This document shows positions 1 to 7,470 of a stretch of 8,734 nucleotides of DNA, piece after piece. Origin of the DNA: an uncultured Mucilaginibacter sp. GTDB lineage: Bacteria > Bacteroidota > Bacteroidia > Sphingobacteriales > Sphingobacteriaceae. Position numbers and translations under genes: made by a program. The stretch covers positions 1-8,734 of the forward strand of contig CAMLFI010000086.1 of the NCBI GenBank assembly GCA_946479225.1. Reading direction: 5' to 3'. The notes below the pieces were generated by a model, which had not been told where the DNA came from, ran no database searches, and worked only from the letters and a program-made list of their open reading frames with translations. The number at the start of each line of letters is the position of its first letter. Within the stretch, counting starts at the first letter, position 1.

Positions 1-327
1 TTTCATAACGGTTCTTCCTTTTTATGTTATCCCTTTAAAGCTTCGTGGTTAGTGGTTGACGGACCTAAACAGGTACCCGTGCAGGTGTTATTTGCCGTTG
101 CAAAAAAACGCTATAAACGCGCTGTAGACCGTAATGTGCTTAAACGCCGCATGCGCGAAGCCTACCGCCTGCATAAGCAGGAATTACTGTACGATTTTTT
201 AACTCAGGCGGATAAATACATTTTACTCTCCATAAGTTACATTGGTAAAGAGATAAACGAGTATAAGCTGATTGAAAAGAAAATGCAAAAGTTGTTTACT
301 CAGCTTTGCGAGGGGATTGCCAAATGA
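1..327 (+). CDS. rnpA: Ribonuclease P protein component RnpA (5' partial)
   Basis: RnpA is the basic protein subunit that assists the RNase P RNA in removing 5' leaders from precursor tRNAs. The frame is open from base 1 and has no start codon in the window, so the N-terminus (roughly the first 15-25 residues) lies upstream; 108 residues are visible. The GTG at 52 is internal, because the preceding residues FHNGSSF and the nearby Y-P-F-K match the usual RnpA N-terminal strand region. The family signature RNR helix is clear at visible residues 36-56, with [18 protein letters not shown] at its heart, and the Arg/Lys-rich face expected to contact RNA is intact. The stop codon overlaps the yidD start in an ATGA, so the two are probably translationally coupled. 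Identification is secure; only the missing 5' end is uncertain. Confidence 0.95.
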   Translation, partial: FHNGSSFLCYPFKASWLVVDGPKQVPVQVLFAVAKKRYKRAVDRNVLKRRMREAYRLHKQELLYDFLTQADKYILLSISYIGKEINEYKLIEKKMQKLFTQLCEGIAK

Positions 328-566
328 ACGCTTTAGCCAACATATTAAAAGCAGGTATAGGTGCAATTTTTGTTTTGCTGATACGGTTTTACCAGTACTT
401 TATATCACCTTTAACGGGGGCCTCATGCCGGTATACGCCAACCTGCTCGCAGTATGGCGTAGAAGCCGTTAAAAAATATGGACCATTTAAGGGCGGATGG
501 TTAACTTTGAAACGCATTGCAAGTTGCAACCCCTGGGGCGGTCATGGGCATGATCCGGTGCCGTAA
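324..566 (+). CDS. yidD: YidD membrane protein insertion efficiency factor
   Basis: Small inner-face membrane-associated protein that helps YidC-dependent insertion of membrane proteins in bacteria where it has been studied. The product is 80 residues, a normal family length. An N-terminal amphipathic or hydrophobic helix (about residues 3-20) is followed by the diagnostic core [12 protein letters not shown] (21-32), then [10 protein letters not shown] (35-44), the G-G-W-L-T-L-K-R segment (57-64) and [13 protein letters not shown] (68-80). The three family cysteines 35, 41 and 68 are present. I chose the ATG at 324, which overlaps the rnpA stop by four bases and has a purine stretch (GAGGGG) about eight bases upstream; a TTG at 306 would add six residues lying inside rnpA and is unlikely. 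The rnpA-yidD pairing is widespread in bacteria. Confidence 0.95.
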   Translation: MNALANILKAGIGAIFVLLIRFYQYFISPLTGASCRYTPTCSQYGVEAVKKYGPFKGGWLTLKRIASCNPWGGHGHDPVP

Positions 567-579
567 CCTCAACTCAAAA

Positions 580-1254
580 ATGATTTTACAAATAGAAACA
601 GCCACAACCGTATGTTCGGTAGCGTTAGCTAACCGCGGGGAAGTTATTGCCTTTAAGGAAATAGACCAGCGCAACATACACGCCGAAGTGATAACTGTTT
701 TTATTGATGAGATACTTAAAGGTGCCGGCGTAAAGTATAGTGATCTGGATGCTGTTGCGGTAAGCAGCGGGCCGGGTTCATACACTGGTTTGCGTATTGG
801 CGTATCAACTGCTAAAGGGTTGTGTTATGCCCTGGATAAACCCTTAATTGCTTTGGAAACATTAGAAGCTATGGCCGGCGGTATTATAGCGCGCGGTGTT
901 GACAGCGATGTATTACTATGCCCAATGATTGATGCCCGCCGTATGGAGGTTTATACTGCCTTATTTGATGCCGCAGGCAACCGCATACTCCCCACCGCTG
1001 CCGAAATTATTGATGAGAACAGCTTCGCGGTGCAATTGGCACAAAGCAAAATTCTATTTTTTGGCGATGGCGCCCCCAAATGCCGCGAAACCCTAAGCGG
1101 CAATACCAACGCGCTTTTTGTTGACGATTTTACCAATTCGGCGGCGCATTTAACAAAAAAGGCTTATCAAAAACTTCAGGCGGGACAGTTTGAGGATGTT
1201 GCCTATTATGAGCCCTTTTACTTAAAAGATTTCCTAGTAACAAAAAAGGCTTAG
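580..1254 (+). CDS. tsaB: TsaB, tRNA t6A37 biosynthesis protein
   Basis: TsaB (YeaZ) is the non-catalytic ASKHA-fold partner of TsaD; with TsaE they transfer the threonylcarbamoyl group made by TsaC to A37 of ANN-decoding tRNAs. The product is 224 residues, normal for the family. The N-terminal phosphate-1-like strand MILQIETATTVCSVAL (1-16) and the strongly conserved S-S-G-P-G-S-Y-T-G-L-R-I-G-V-S-T-A-K-G block (62-80) are typical of TsaB; TsaD would be much longer and carry a His-x-x-x-His metal site, which is absent. The ATG at 580 is chosen because the family begins exactly at this I-L-x-I-E-T-A-T motif; the frame stays open back to 517 but would overlap yidD. It lies 13 bases after yidD, so it probably shares its transcript. 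Its stop overlaps the stop of the opposing gene by four bases. Confidence 0.94.
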   Translation: MILQIETATTVCSVALANRGEVIAFKEIDQRNIHAEVITVFIDEILKGAGVKYSDLDAVAVSSGPGSYTGLRIGVSTAKGLCYALDKPLIALETLEAMAGGIIARGVDSDVLLCPMIDARRMEVYTALFDAAGNRILPTAAEIIDENSFAVQLAQSKILFFGDGAPKCRETLSGNTNALFVDDFTNSAAHLTKKAYQKLQAGQFEDVAYYEPFYLKDFLVTKKA

Positions 1255-2684
1255 TAGTTTTTGTCTTTCCCTTTAAATATCTTATTCCACATCCTGCCAA
1301 AGAAACCCCTGTCTTCACCATTGGGGATAAAGCTGGCATTCATTGGGTGCTCTATCGGGTTGCCGAATTTAAACGATACTCCCAAAAACACATCGGCACC
1401 ACTATATTGGTGATCACTACGCCGTACCTGTTCCTGCGTTCCGTTATCCCGAAAAGCTGTGAGTATGCTACGCCCGGTTTGATACAAACGTTCTGTACCT
1501 ATATAAAACTCGGCGTTTGGTGTTTTGTACATAAATTGTCCGCCAAAATTAAACAAGCCCACGGTGTTGTAAGATGTTGTAAAGGTGGCAGTGTAGTTAT
1601 TGTAACTGAATGGAACAACCGCAGCGCCGGTAAAGCCATCATAAAACAGCTCTTTTGACGCGATAAGCGTGGGCGATAGCTTAAACTTTTTATCATAATC
1701 AAACCAATAGCTCTTGTTCACACTAAACTCGGCAATGGCGTTTGTTTTTGTGTAAAAGCCCCGCCCAACTTTGTTGGCCGAAGTAATATCAGTTAGCGCG
1801 TTTGTTATCTTGGTCTCGCGCTGAGCAGAAGAAATACCTGTTATTAAGGCATCATCCCCAAAATCAGAACTGTAGGCGTCGCCGGCCCAGCGGATCACCC
1901 CAAGGTCTTTTAAATTATATTGAAACCGGTAACCATCCCGGTTGGTGTAGCCGGTACCTATGGTTATAGCAAGCCCCGGATTTTTGTAACTGAGGCGTTT
2001 AAACTTCTCGCTTGTTTGTGAAACACCACGTAATGAAATTGTGGCGGCATCGTTAGCAGGGTCAAACACTATGCCCGACTGTACAATGTTAACCTTGCTA
2101 TACGCCAAACCCATTAAAGCGCTAAGTTTTACACCCATGGCAAAACGCGGAGTTATCTGCTCGCGATAGGAAAAAGAAAACTGGTGATAAGCCTGGTAAA
2201 AATAGTTGTCATTAAAGATGTTGGTGTAAGCAAGTTGGTTGAAATGTGTCGGGCCGTTAAATAACGCTATTGATTCATCCGTGATATGCCCCCTGGCCTC
2301 TGCCCGGCTGCTGATAGAAAACCCAATTTCGCGGTTACCATTAAGGCTGGTAAATATTTTTAACATCCCCCAATAAATGTTTGCATCGCTGCGGATGTTG
2401 CTATATTTCCCTTTGCCTACCTGTACTGCCGCTGTATTATAATATCCCGAAAAAAACCTGTCAAGTATGGCATCCTGCGCGTTCCCGGTGACAGAAAAGT
2501 TTGCGTCAAAATTGGGAATGAAAAAATTTGAAGCTATTGATCGGCTGGAGTCGGGTATAAATGATCGTTGCGATGGGTTTTCAAAAGAATCATATAAAGT
2601 GCCTGTATTGTATTGCGAAAACTGCTGGCCGAATAGTTTTACAGTTGATAACAGCAAACAACTTATTAGTATCGTTTTCTTCAT
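1251..2684 (-). CDS. DUF5723-type outer-membrane beta-barrel protein
   Basis: Probable outer-membrane protein of 477 residues with no known function. A Sec signal peptide is visible (MKK, then hydrophobic residues 4-15, likely cleavage after L-F-G at residue 19, leaving an N-terminal Gln-Gln). The mature part opens with a 'N-P-S' segment (F-E-N-P-S-Q-R-S-F-I-P), common at the start of Bacteroidota barrel proteins, and then alternates short amphipathic strands rich in Tyr, Phe and Gly (for example Y-F-Y-Q-A-Y-H-Q-F-S-F-S-Y and F-Y-I-G-T-E-R-L-Y) with polar loops, ending in a final strand D-V-F-L-G-V-S-F-K-F. About 30 more residues with a basic tail follow, unusual for a barrel that ends on its last strand. 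Recall of the family suggests DUF5723, distantly like PorP/SprF proteins; I could not search. It begins 45 bases after the upstream gene and is probably cotranscribed with it. Confidence 0.75.
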   Translation of the reverse strand: MKKTILISCLLLSTVKLFGQQFSQYNTGTLYDSFENPSQRSFIPDSSRSIASNFFIPNFDANFSVTGNAQDAILDRFFSGYYNTAAVQVGKGKYSNIRSDANIYWGMLKIFTSLNGNREIGFSISSRAEARGHITDESIALFNGPTHFNQLAYTNIFNDNYFYQAYHQFSFSYREQITPRFAMGVKLSALMGLAYSKVNIVQSGIVFDPANDAATISLRGVSQTSEKFKRLSYKNPGLAITIGTGYTNRDGYRFQYNLKDLGVIRWAGDAYSSDFGDDALITGISSAQRETKITNALTDITSANKVGRGFYTKTNAIAEFSVNKSYWFDYDKKFKLSPTLIASKELFYDGFTGAAVVPFSYNNYTATFTTSYNTVGLFNFGGQFMYKTPNAEFYIGTERLYQTGRSILTAFRDNGTQEQVRRSDHQYSGADVFLGVSFKFGNPIEHPMNASFIPNGEDRGFFGRMWNKIFKGKDKNY

Positions 2685-2729
2685 CCGGCGTGTTTGTGGG
2701 TCTTTTACTTTATTAAATGAAAAAGCAAG

Positions 2730-4322
2730 TTATTTGTTTGCAGAAGACGTATCGGGCTGGTTAAAATTCATGCAAAAAACGGTATAAAAGTTTTTATCGG
2801 CTGCCGATAATTGGTAGGATGCCCCATAAAAACTCTTCCATCCGGGCTCATTATTGCTAAATGCGGTATAAAAATTATCATTCAGGTCGCGCTTAAAAAT
2901 AGCCTGACTGTTTTTGAAATTGATGCTCCAGCTTACATTGCTGCGCTCGGTAAGCAGCTTATTAAAATCAATATACGCCTGTTGCTTGCTTTGAAACTTG
3001 CTATTAAAATAGCTGTCGCGATAGCTTATCAATTCGTTTTTACTGTTGGCCAGCACCAGGTAGTTATCTACAATGGTAAACCAGGGATGATTGAACATGC
3101 TAAAAGCATCGCCCAATAAAAAGAACGGTATTTTATTATAGTTGAACTTGCCAATATCTTCACCATCCATACTGCTTATGTTGTTCATAACCGGCCTTAG
3201 CGCTGATCCGTCGGTAAGGGTTATAATGGCCAGCTTCTCCATAAAACGCGTACTTACAACTGCAAATTCCTTGCCTAACACCTTATTAAACTCCGGTATC
3301 AGTTCAATACCTGTTTCGGTTTTTATTTTATTGAAGAGCGAGTCTTTTTCGTGCTGCAAACCTGCTTTTGCCTGCCATTGGGAAAGATCGGTTTTAAATT
3401 TTTTTGGATCAGATACCGCGAAACTGGCACTATAAGCTGTGGTTGACGGAAAAATATCCTTCAGTTGGTTAATAACGGGCTGCTGCCCTAAAAATAGGCT
3501 GATATAGCTTGATGCTTTAACGGGGTCGGTCTCGGTAAAGCCGCTGAACATTAAGGCATCGCTTTTAAAGTTGAGACCAAGTACGCCCAAGGCCGGTAAC
3601 ATACGCTGACTTTTAAAAATATCACTGTATTTGTTTTTTAGCAGCTTATCAAACAGCGGGTTTAACTGGGCGTAGTTGATGTACAGGTTGGCCAGCGAAT
3701 TGGTTCTCTGCTGCTGCGGCAGTAAAATAAAGTTCTTCTCGTCCTTTTTTGGGGTATAATCTACAAAATCCTCTATCGCCTGTTTTGAAAAGCTGCCAGC
3801 ATAAATACCCTTCTCTTTGCTTATCATATAAAAATGTTTCTTCAGAATATCCGAATAAACATCATAGCCCTTATTAGCGCCGTAGTTTACAATGCTGATC
3901 GTTAACTGATCATGCGACTGCTGCGCTATTTTATCAAACGCTTCCGGGTCAAATTTTTTATCTGCAGCTGTAGTGAGCAGCATGCCAATACCATTATCTT
4001 TTTGTGGATGGAAGGATATAAAAACATCCTGGCCGTTAAAAAACTGCCCAAGCAAATTATTGGTTAATAGTTGTTTACGCAGCGTATCCAGATCGCCCAA
4101 TTGCTCCTTGCCTATAACCGCGGTAAATAATTTATTGTCGTTAAATATCTCGTAAAAACTATCCTCGTTATTAAACTCAAAAACAAGGGCGGCGTTGTTG
4201 GGTATGGACTGCAATACGGCAGCGGTGCGCGAGCCCGGCGTATTTAAATTCCGGAAGTAAAGCACAGCTAAAAACACAATAGCTATAAACAGTATTACCG
4301 ATAGTATTATGTGTCGCTTCAT
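2730..4322 (-). CDS. Membrane-anchored periplasmic protein, DUF3352-like
   Basis: Uncharacterised protein of 530 residues. It starts with a short basic N-terminus and one hydrophobic helix (M-K-R-H then about residues 5-23, ending in Y-F-R-N), best read as an uncleaved signal anchor that puts the rest in the periplasm; there is no lipobox cysteine. The following segment S-I-P-N-N-A-A-L-V-F-E-F (about 40-51) resembles the 'lP-x-d-a' opening of DUF3352 proteins, and the long remainder of mixed alpha/beta character with repeated F/Y-rich strands also fits that group, but I cannot confirm the family. No enzyme motif is visible. The ATG at 4322 gives the expected signal anchor. The gene leads a two-gene minus-strand unit with the outer-membrane protein, which suggests a cell-envelope role. 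Function unknown; the CDS itself is secure. Confidence 0.8.
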   Translation of the reverse strand: MKRHIILSVILFIAIVFLAVLYFRNLNTPGSRTAAVLQSIPNNAALVFEFNNEDSFYEIFNDNKLFTAVIGKEQLGDLDTLRKQLLTNNLLGQFFNGQDVFISFHPQKDNGIGMLLTTAADKKFDPEAFDKIAQQSHDQLTISIVNYGANKGYDVYSDILKKHFYMISKEKGIYAGSFSKQAIEDFVDYTPKKDEKNFILLPQQQRTNSLANLYINYAQLNPLFDKLLKNKYSDIFKSQRMLPALGVLGLNFKSDALMFSGFTETDPVKASSYISLFLGQQPVINQLKDIFPSTTAYSASFAVSDPKKFKTDLSQWQAKAGLQHEKDSLFNKIKTETGIELIPEFNKVLGKEFAVVSTRFMEKLAIITLTDGSALRPVMNNISSMDGEDIGKFNYNKIPFFLLGDAFSMFNHPWFTIVDNYLVLANSKNELISYRDSYFNSKFQSKQQAYIDFNKLLTERSNVSWSINFKNSQAIFKRDLNDNFYTAFSNNEPGWKSFYGASYQLSAADKNFYTVFCMNFNQPDTSSANK

Positions 4323-4411
4323 GTTTGGTTAGTATGTGCAAGTTAGGATTTTTACCCGATAGCATTCAAGTAATAGTTTTCAATTGGTTAATTTAGCTTT
4401 TTATTAAAAGC
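4323..4411. promoter_or_regulatory. Divergent intergenic region, presumed promoters
   Basis: These 89 bases separate two divergently transcribed genes and must hold start signals for both. On the minus strand a weak Bacteroidota-type -7 element (TAACTTGC, complement of 4338-4345) lies 21 bases from a TTG. On the plus strand TAGTTTTC (4374-4381) and TAGCTTTT (4394-4401) each match seven of eight positions of TAnnTTTG, but neither has a convincing TTTG at the usual distance upstream. No strong ribosome binding site or operator palindrome is visible. The region is inferred to be regulatory from gene arrangement; exact promoters are not assigned. Confidence 0.35.
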
Positions 4412-4798
4412 ATGGACAAACAGATCATTATTACAGCATCAATTTTCGGGATGCTTGCAGTTATAGCCGGAGCATTTGGGGCGCATGCCTTAAAAGCAGT
4501 TTTAGCTGCCGAGCAGTTACAAACCTGGCAAACCGCGGTACAATACCAGTTTTACCACGTTTTTGCCCTGCTGTTTCTGGCGATATTCGCGCAGCAAAAC
4601 GGCAGTTATACCAACGCGGCATTTTACCTGTTTACTTTCGGTATTATATTCTTTTCAGGGTCGTTATACCTGCTATCGTGCCGTTATGCACTAGGGTGGG
4701 ACTGGCTAAAGTTTTTTGGACCAATTACCCCTATTGGCGGCCTGTTGTTTATAGGCGGTTGGCTTATGTTGCTTTTGGCCGCTTTAAAGCAAAAGTAA
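4412..4798 (+). CDS. DUF423 family small membrane protein
   Basis: Integral inner-membrane protein of 128 residues, normal size for DUF423 (E. coli YgdD-like). Four hydrophobic segments are apparent at about residues 5-27, 47-63, 70-88 and 100-125. Family marks are G-A-F-G-A-H-A-L-K at 20-28, the W-Q-T-A-V-Q-Y-Q-F-Y-H stretch at 39-49 and the T-P-I-G-G-L-x-F-I-G-G-W segment near the C-terminus. The biochemical role of DUF423 proteins is not established. The ATG at 4412 puts the family motif at its usual distance from the start. The stop is followed after one base by the priA start, so the two are very probably cotranscribed and translationally coupled. Confidence 0.9.
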   Translation: MDKQIIITASIFGMLAVIAGAFGAHALKAVLAAEQLQTWQTAVQYQFYHVFALLFLAIFAQQNGSYTNAAFYLFTFGIIFFSGSLYLLSCRYALGWDWLKFFGPITPIGGLLFIGGWLMLLLAALKQK

Positions 4799-4799
4799 A

Positions 4800-7286
4800 A
4801 TGCTTGAATTTGCCGAAGCTACTTTCCACTCGCGTAAAACCTTTTTTGTTGAGGTGATACTCCCTTTGGCCATCGCCAAAAATTATACCTACCGCGTGCC
4901 GTTTGAAATGAACAATGCCGTGCAGATAGGTAAACGGGTGGTGGTGCAGTTTGGCAAAAGCAAAATGTATACAGCCGTTATTGATAAAATAACTGAACAG
5001 CCCCCCGAAAAATACGAGGCGAAATATATACTTGAGGTATTGGACGACCGCCCTGTAGTTACCGAAAAGCAGTTGAGCTTTTGGAAATGGATGGCCGAGT
5101 ATTATATGTGCAATGATGGCGAGGTGATGAACGCCGCCCTGCCATCAGCATTAAAACTGGCCAGCGAGACCAAGATAACCCTTAACCGTGAGTTTTTAGT
5201 TGATAAGGCGGAGCTAAACGATCGCGAGTTTATGATTGTTGAGGCGCTTGATCTGCAGCCCGAATTGACCGTAAGCGACATTGCCAAACTATTAGGACAA
5301 AAAACAGTGATGCCGATATTAAAGCTGCTGTTTGAAAAAAACGTCATCAACATATCCGAAGAAGTGAGCGAGCGGTACAAGCCCCGTATGCGTACTTTTT
5401 TGACGCTTAACCCGGTTTATCAGAACCAGGACCAACTGCGGGAGCTGTTTGCTATTCTTGAAAAACGCGCCCCAAAACAGGCAGATGCAGTACTGGCCTA
5501 TATCAAATTATCGCGGCAGCAAAAAGCTATTTCAAAAAACGAACTGATTGAGGAGAGTGGGGCCGGAGCATCAAGCATTAACGGGCTGATAGAGAAAGAG
5601 ATCTTTATAGCGCAGGAAAAAAATGTGAGTCGCCTGCATATGGAAGACGAAGGAATTTTTGACGTCTTCGAGCTAAGCCCGCAACAACAGGAGGCGTTGA
5701 CGAGCATCAAAACTCAGTTTGAGCAAAAAGACGTAGTGTTGCTGCATGGCATCACCTCATCCGGCAAAACGCAGATCTATATCCGTTTAATTGAGGAAGC
5801 CATAGCAGCGGGCAGGCAGGTGCTGTATCTACTACCTGAGATTGCCCTTACCACACATATTATTGAGCGCCTGCGGCAATATTTCGGCACCAACATAGGC
5901 GTTTATCATTCAAAGTTTAATGATAACGAACGCGTAGAGGTTTGGCAAAAAGTACTGAATAACGAATACAAAGTAGTGCTTGGCGCACGCTCGGCGGTAT
6001 TTTTACCTTTTCAGGATCTGGGGCTGATAATTGTTGATGAGGAGCACGAAGTATCTTACAAGCAATACGACCCGGCCCCCCGCTATAACGCCCGAGACGC
6101 GGCCGTTTTTTTGGCCAATATGCACACAGGAAAAGTGTTGCTTGGTTCGGCTACACCGTCGTTCGAGAGCTATTTCAACGCCCGCACTCACAAGTATGGC
6201 ATTGCCGAACTGACTGAGCGTTTTGGCGGTACAGAATTGCCCCTTATTGAGGTGGTAAGCATTGTAGAAGAAACTAAAAAGAAAACTATCCAGTCGCATT
6301 TTACCAGCGTGCTGATGGCGGATATACAACAGGCGCTGACTAACAAAGAGCAGGTAATATTATTCCAAAACCGCAGAGGTTATGCGCCGGTATTATTGTG
6401 CAAAGTTTGCGCCTATACGCCCAAGTGTATTAACTGCGATGTAAGCCTTACTTACCATAAACACAGCGGCAAGCTGCATTGCCATTATTGCGGTTATAAA
6501 GAAGATACGCCCTCGGTTTGTCCGGCATGCGGATCAACGCATTTGGAGTATAAGGGCTTCGGTACCGAAAAAATTGAGGATGAACTGGCTATGCTGCTGC
6601 CGGATGCAAGAATAGCCCGGATGGACCTGGATACCACCCGCTCGCGCAACTCGTTGCAAAGCATATTGAACGATTTAGAAGAAAAGAAGATAGATATACT
6701 GGTAGGCACGCAGATGGTAGCCAAAGGGCTTGATTTTGCCGATGTTACCGTTATCGGAATTATCAATGCTGATAGCATGCTTAAGTTCCCTGATTATCGC
6801 GCTAACGAGCGCAGCTACCAGATGCTGGCACAGGTAAGCGGCAGGGCAGGGCGCAGGGGCAAGCAGGGTAAGGTGGTGATACAAACCTACGATGTGAACC
6901 ACCGTGTTATTAAACAGGTTATTGAGAACGATTACCGCGACCTCTACTTTACCGAAATGGAAGAGCGTAAAAGCTTTAACTACCCTCCGTTTTACCGCGT
7001 TATTAATTTAGATATAAAGCATAAGGACCCTGAGATATTATACAACCAGGCAGCTTACCTGGCTACAGAGTTACGCAAGAGTTTTGGCGACAGGGTGATC
7101 GGCCCGGAAACACCGCTGGTTAGTCGCATACGTAACTACTATATCAAATCCATCATGCTAAAATTTGAAAAGGATGGTGTATCTGTTAATAAAGTGAAAA
7201 CTACGATCCGCGATATAGTTACGCAGTTTCAAACTACCAAGCTAAGCAAAGGCAGTATTGTGCAGCCGGATGTGGATCCGTATTAG
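4800..7286 (+). CDS. priA: Primosomal protein N', replication restart helicase PriA
   Basis: PriA is a superfamily 2 3'-to-5' DNA helicase that recognises stalled or abandoned forks and starts reloading of the replicative helicase. The product is 828 residues, full length for Bacteroidota. Visible parts in order: N-terminal 3'-end-binding domain (about 15-115), winged-helix region (about 120-290), Walker A G-I-T-S-S-G-K-T (317-324, Lys323), DEEH Walker B (413-416), motif III L-G-S-A-T-P-S (448-454), a zinc-binding insert with four Cys pairs (534/537, 543/546, 561/564, 574/577), motif V G-T-Q-M-V-A-K-G-L-D-F, motif VI Q-V-S-G-R-A-G-R-R-G (678-687), and a C-terminal domain. All catalytic and zinc residues are present, so it should be active. 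The ATG at 4800 leaves one base after the DUF423 stop; another in-frame Met occurs only after the conserved F-F-V-E-V-I-L-P-L-A start. Confidence 0.97.
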   Translation: MLEFAEATFHSRKTFFVEVILPLAIAKNYTYRVPFEMNNAVQIGKRVVVQFGKSKMYTAVIDKITEQPPEKYEAKYILEVLDDRPVVTEKQLSFWKWMAEYYMCNDGEVMNAALPSALKLASETKITLNREFLVDKAELNDREFMIVEALDLQPELTVSDIAKLLGQKTVMPILKLLFEKNVINISEEVSERYKPRMRTFLTLNPVYQNQDQLRELFAILEKRAPKQADAVLAYIKLSRQQKAISKNELIEESGAGASSINGLIEKEIFIAQEKNVSRLHMEDEGIFDVFELSPQQQEALTSIKTQFEQKDVVLLHGITSSGKTQIYIRLIEEAIAAGRQVLYLLPEIALTTHIIERLRQYFGTNIGVYHSKFNDNERVEVWQKVLNNEYKVVLGARSAVFLPFQDLGLIIVDEEHEVSYKQYDPAPRYNARDAAVFLANMHTGKVLLGSATPSFESYFNARTHKYGIAELTERFGGTELPLIEVVSIVEETKKKTIQSHFTSVLMADIQQALTNKEQVILFQNRRGYAPVLLCKVCAYTPKCINCDVSLTYHKHSGKLHCHYCGYKEDTPSVCPACGSTHLEYKGFGTEKIEDELAMLLPDARIARMDLDTTRSRNSLQSILNDLEEKKIDILVGTQMVAKGLDFADVTVIGIINADSMLKFPDYRANERSYQMLAQVSGRAGRRGKQGKVVIQTYDVNHRVIKQVIENDYRDLYFTEMEERKSFNYPPFYRVINLDIKHKDPEILYNQAAYLATELRKSFGDRVIGPETPLVSRIRNYYIKSIMLKFEKDGVSVNKVKTTIRDIVTQFQTTKLSKGSIVQPDVDPY

Positions 7287-7291
7287 TAATT

Positions 7292-7316
7292 GTTAACCCA
7301 TCGCTATTGGGTTAAC
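7292..7316 (+). terminator. Perfect 9-bp hairpin after priA, possible terminator
   Basis: GTTAACCCA (7292-7300) and TGGGTTAAC (7308-7316) form a perfect 9-bp stem around a 7-base loop, five bases after the priA stop. A classical intrinsic terminator would have a T-run directly after the stem; here the first T6 run begins about 15 bases later (7332) and a second follows at 7342. It may therefore act as a weak terminator or an mRNA 3'-end stabiliser. The stem is seen directly; the function is inferred from its position. Confidence 0.45.
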
Positions 7317-7346
7317 GGAGCACAATCACCTCTTTTTTATCTTTTT

Positions 7347-7470
7347 TGTTAGTCCGGATTTATAGTCCCGGACTCAGACAGCGCGGATTTGCAATCCGCT
7401 GAGCAGGATTCCGTTACTAGGATTGCAAATCTCATGCTTGCAAGTCCAGGATTATAAATCCGGACTAACA
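7347..7470. repeat. 124-bp REPIN-like nested palindromic element
   Basis: The two ends are inverted repeats: 7347-7374 pairs with 7443-7470 over 28 positions with only one mismatch and one G-T wobble. Inside, 7386-7397 (GATTTGCAATCC) pairs perfectly with 7420-7431. The element contains four 13-base modules of the form GGATT-nnn-AATCC, each a small hairpin in itself, at 7356, 7385, 7420 and 7449; they are placed symmetrically around 7408.5. Two inverted halves of about 51 bases with a spacer of 22 bases is the layout of a REPIN, a paired REP element mobilised in trans by RAYT (Y1) transposases. No transposase is in the window. The right arm overlaps the 3' end of the DUF4304-like gene. Structure is certain; membership in a repeat family is inference. 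Confidence 0.75.

Noticed and set aside
306..323. TTG start for yidD at 306
   Set aside because: It would lie inside rnpA and add six unconserved residues; the ATG at 324 in the ATGA overlap fits both the family and the arrangement.
517..579. In-frame upstream extension of tsaB to an ATG at 517
   Set aside because: It adds 21 residues with no family match and overlaps the end of yidD; TsaB proteins start at the M-I-L-x-I-E-T-A-T motif encoded from 580.
1347..1702. Open frames inside the DUF5723-type gene on either strand
   Set aside because: They overlap a long well-supported coding region, have atypical composition and no recognisable features.
4177..4365. 62-residue minus-strand frame overlapping the start of the DUF3352-like gene
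   Set aside because: It is out of frame with a 530-residue gene whose start is marked by a clear signal anchor, and its own product looks like no protein family.
7347..7470. Long palindrome as a bidirectional intrinsic terminator
   Set aside because: Neither strand has a T-run after the stem: the left flank reads as an A-run for minus-strand transcripts and the right flank has no T-run. The modular internal structure fits a repeat element better.
7347..7470. Four short modules as a CRISPR array
   Set aside because: Modules are 13 bases, alternate in a symmetric inverted layout with similar spacers in pairs, and there are no cas genes; this is dyad symmetry, not direct repeats with unique spacers.
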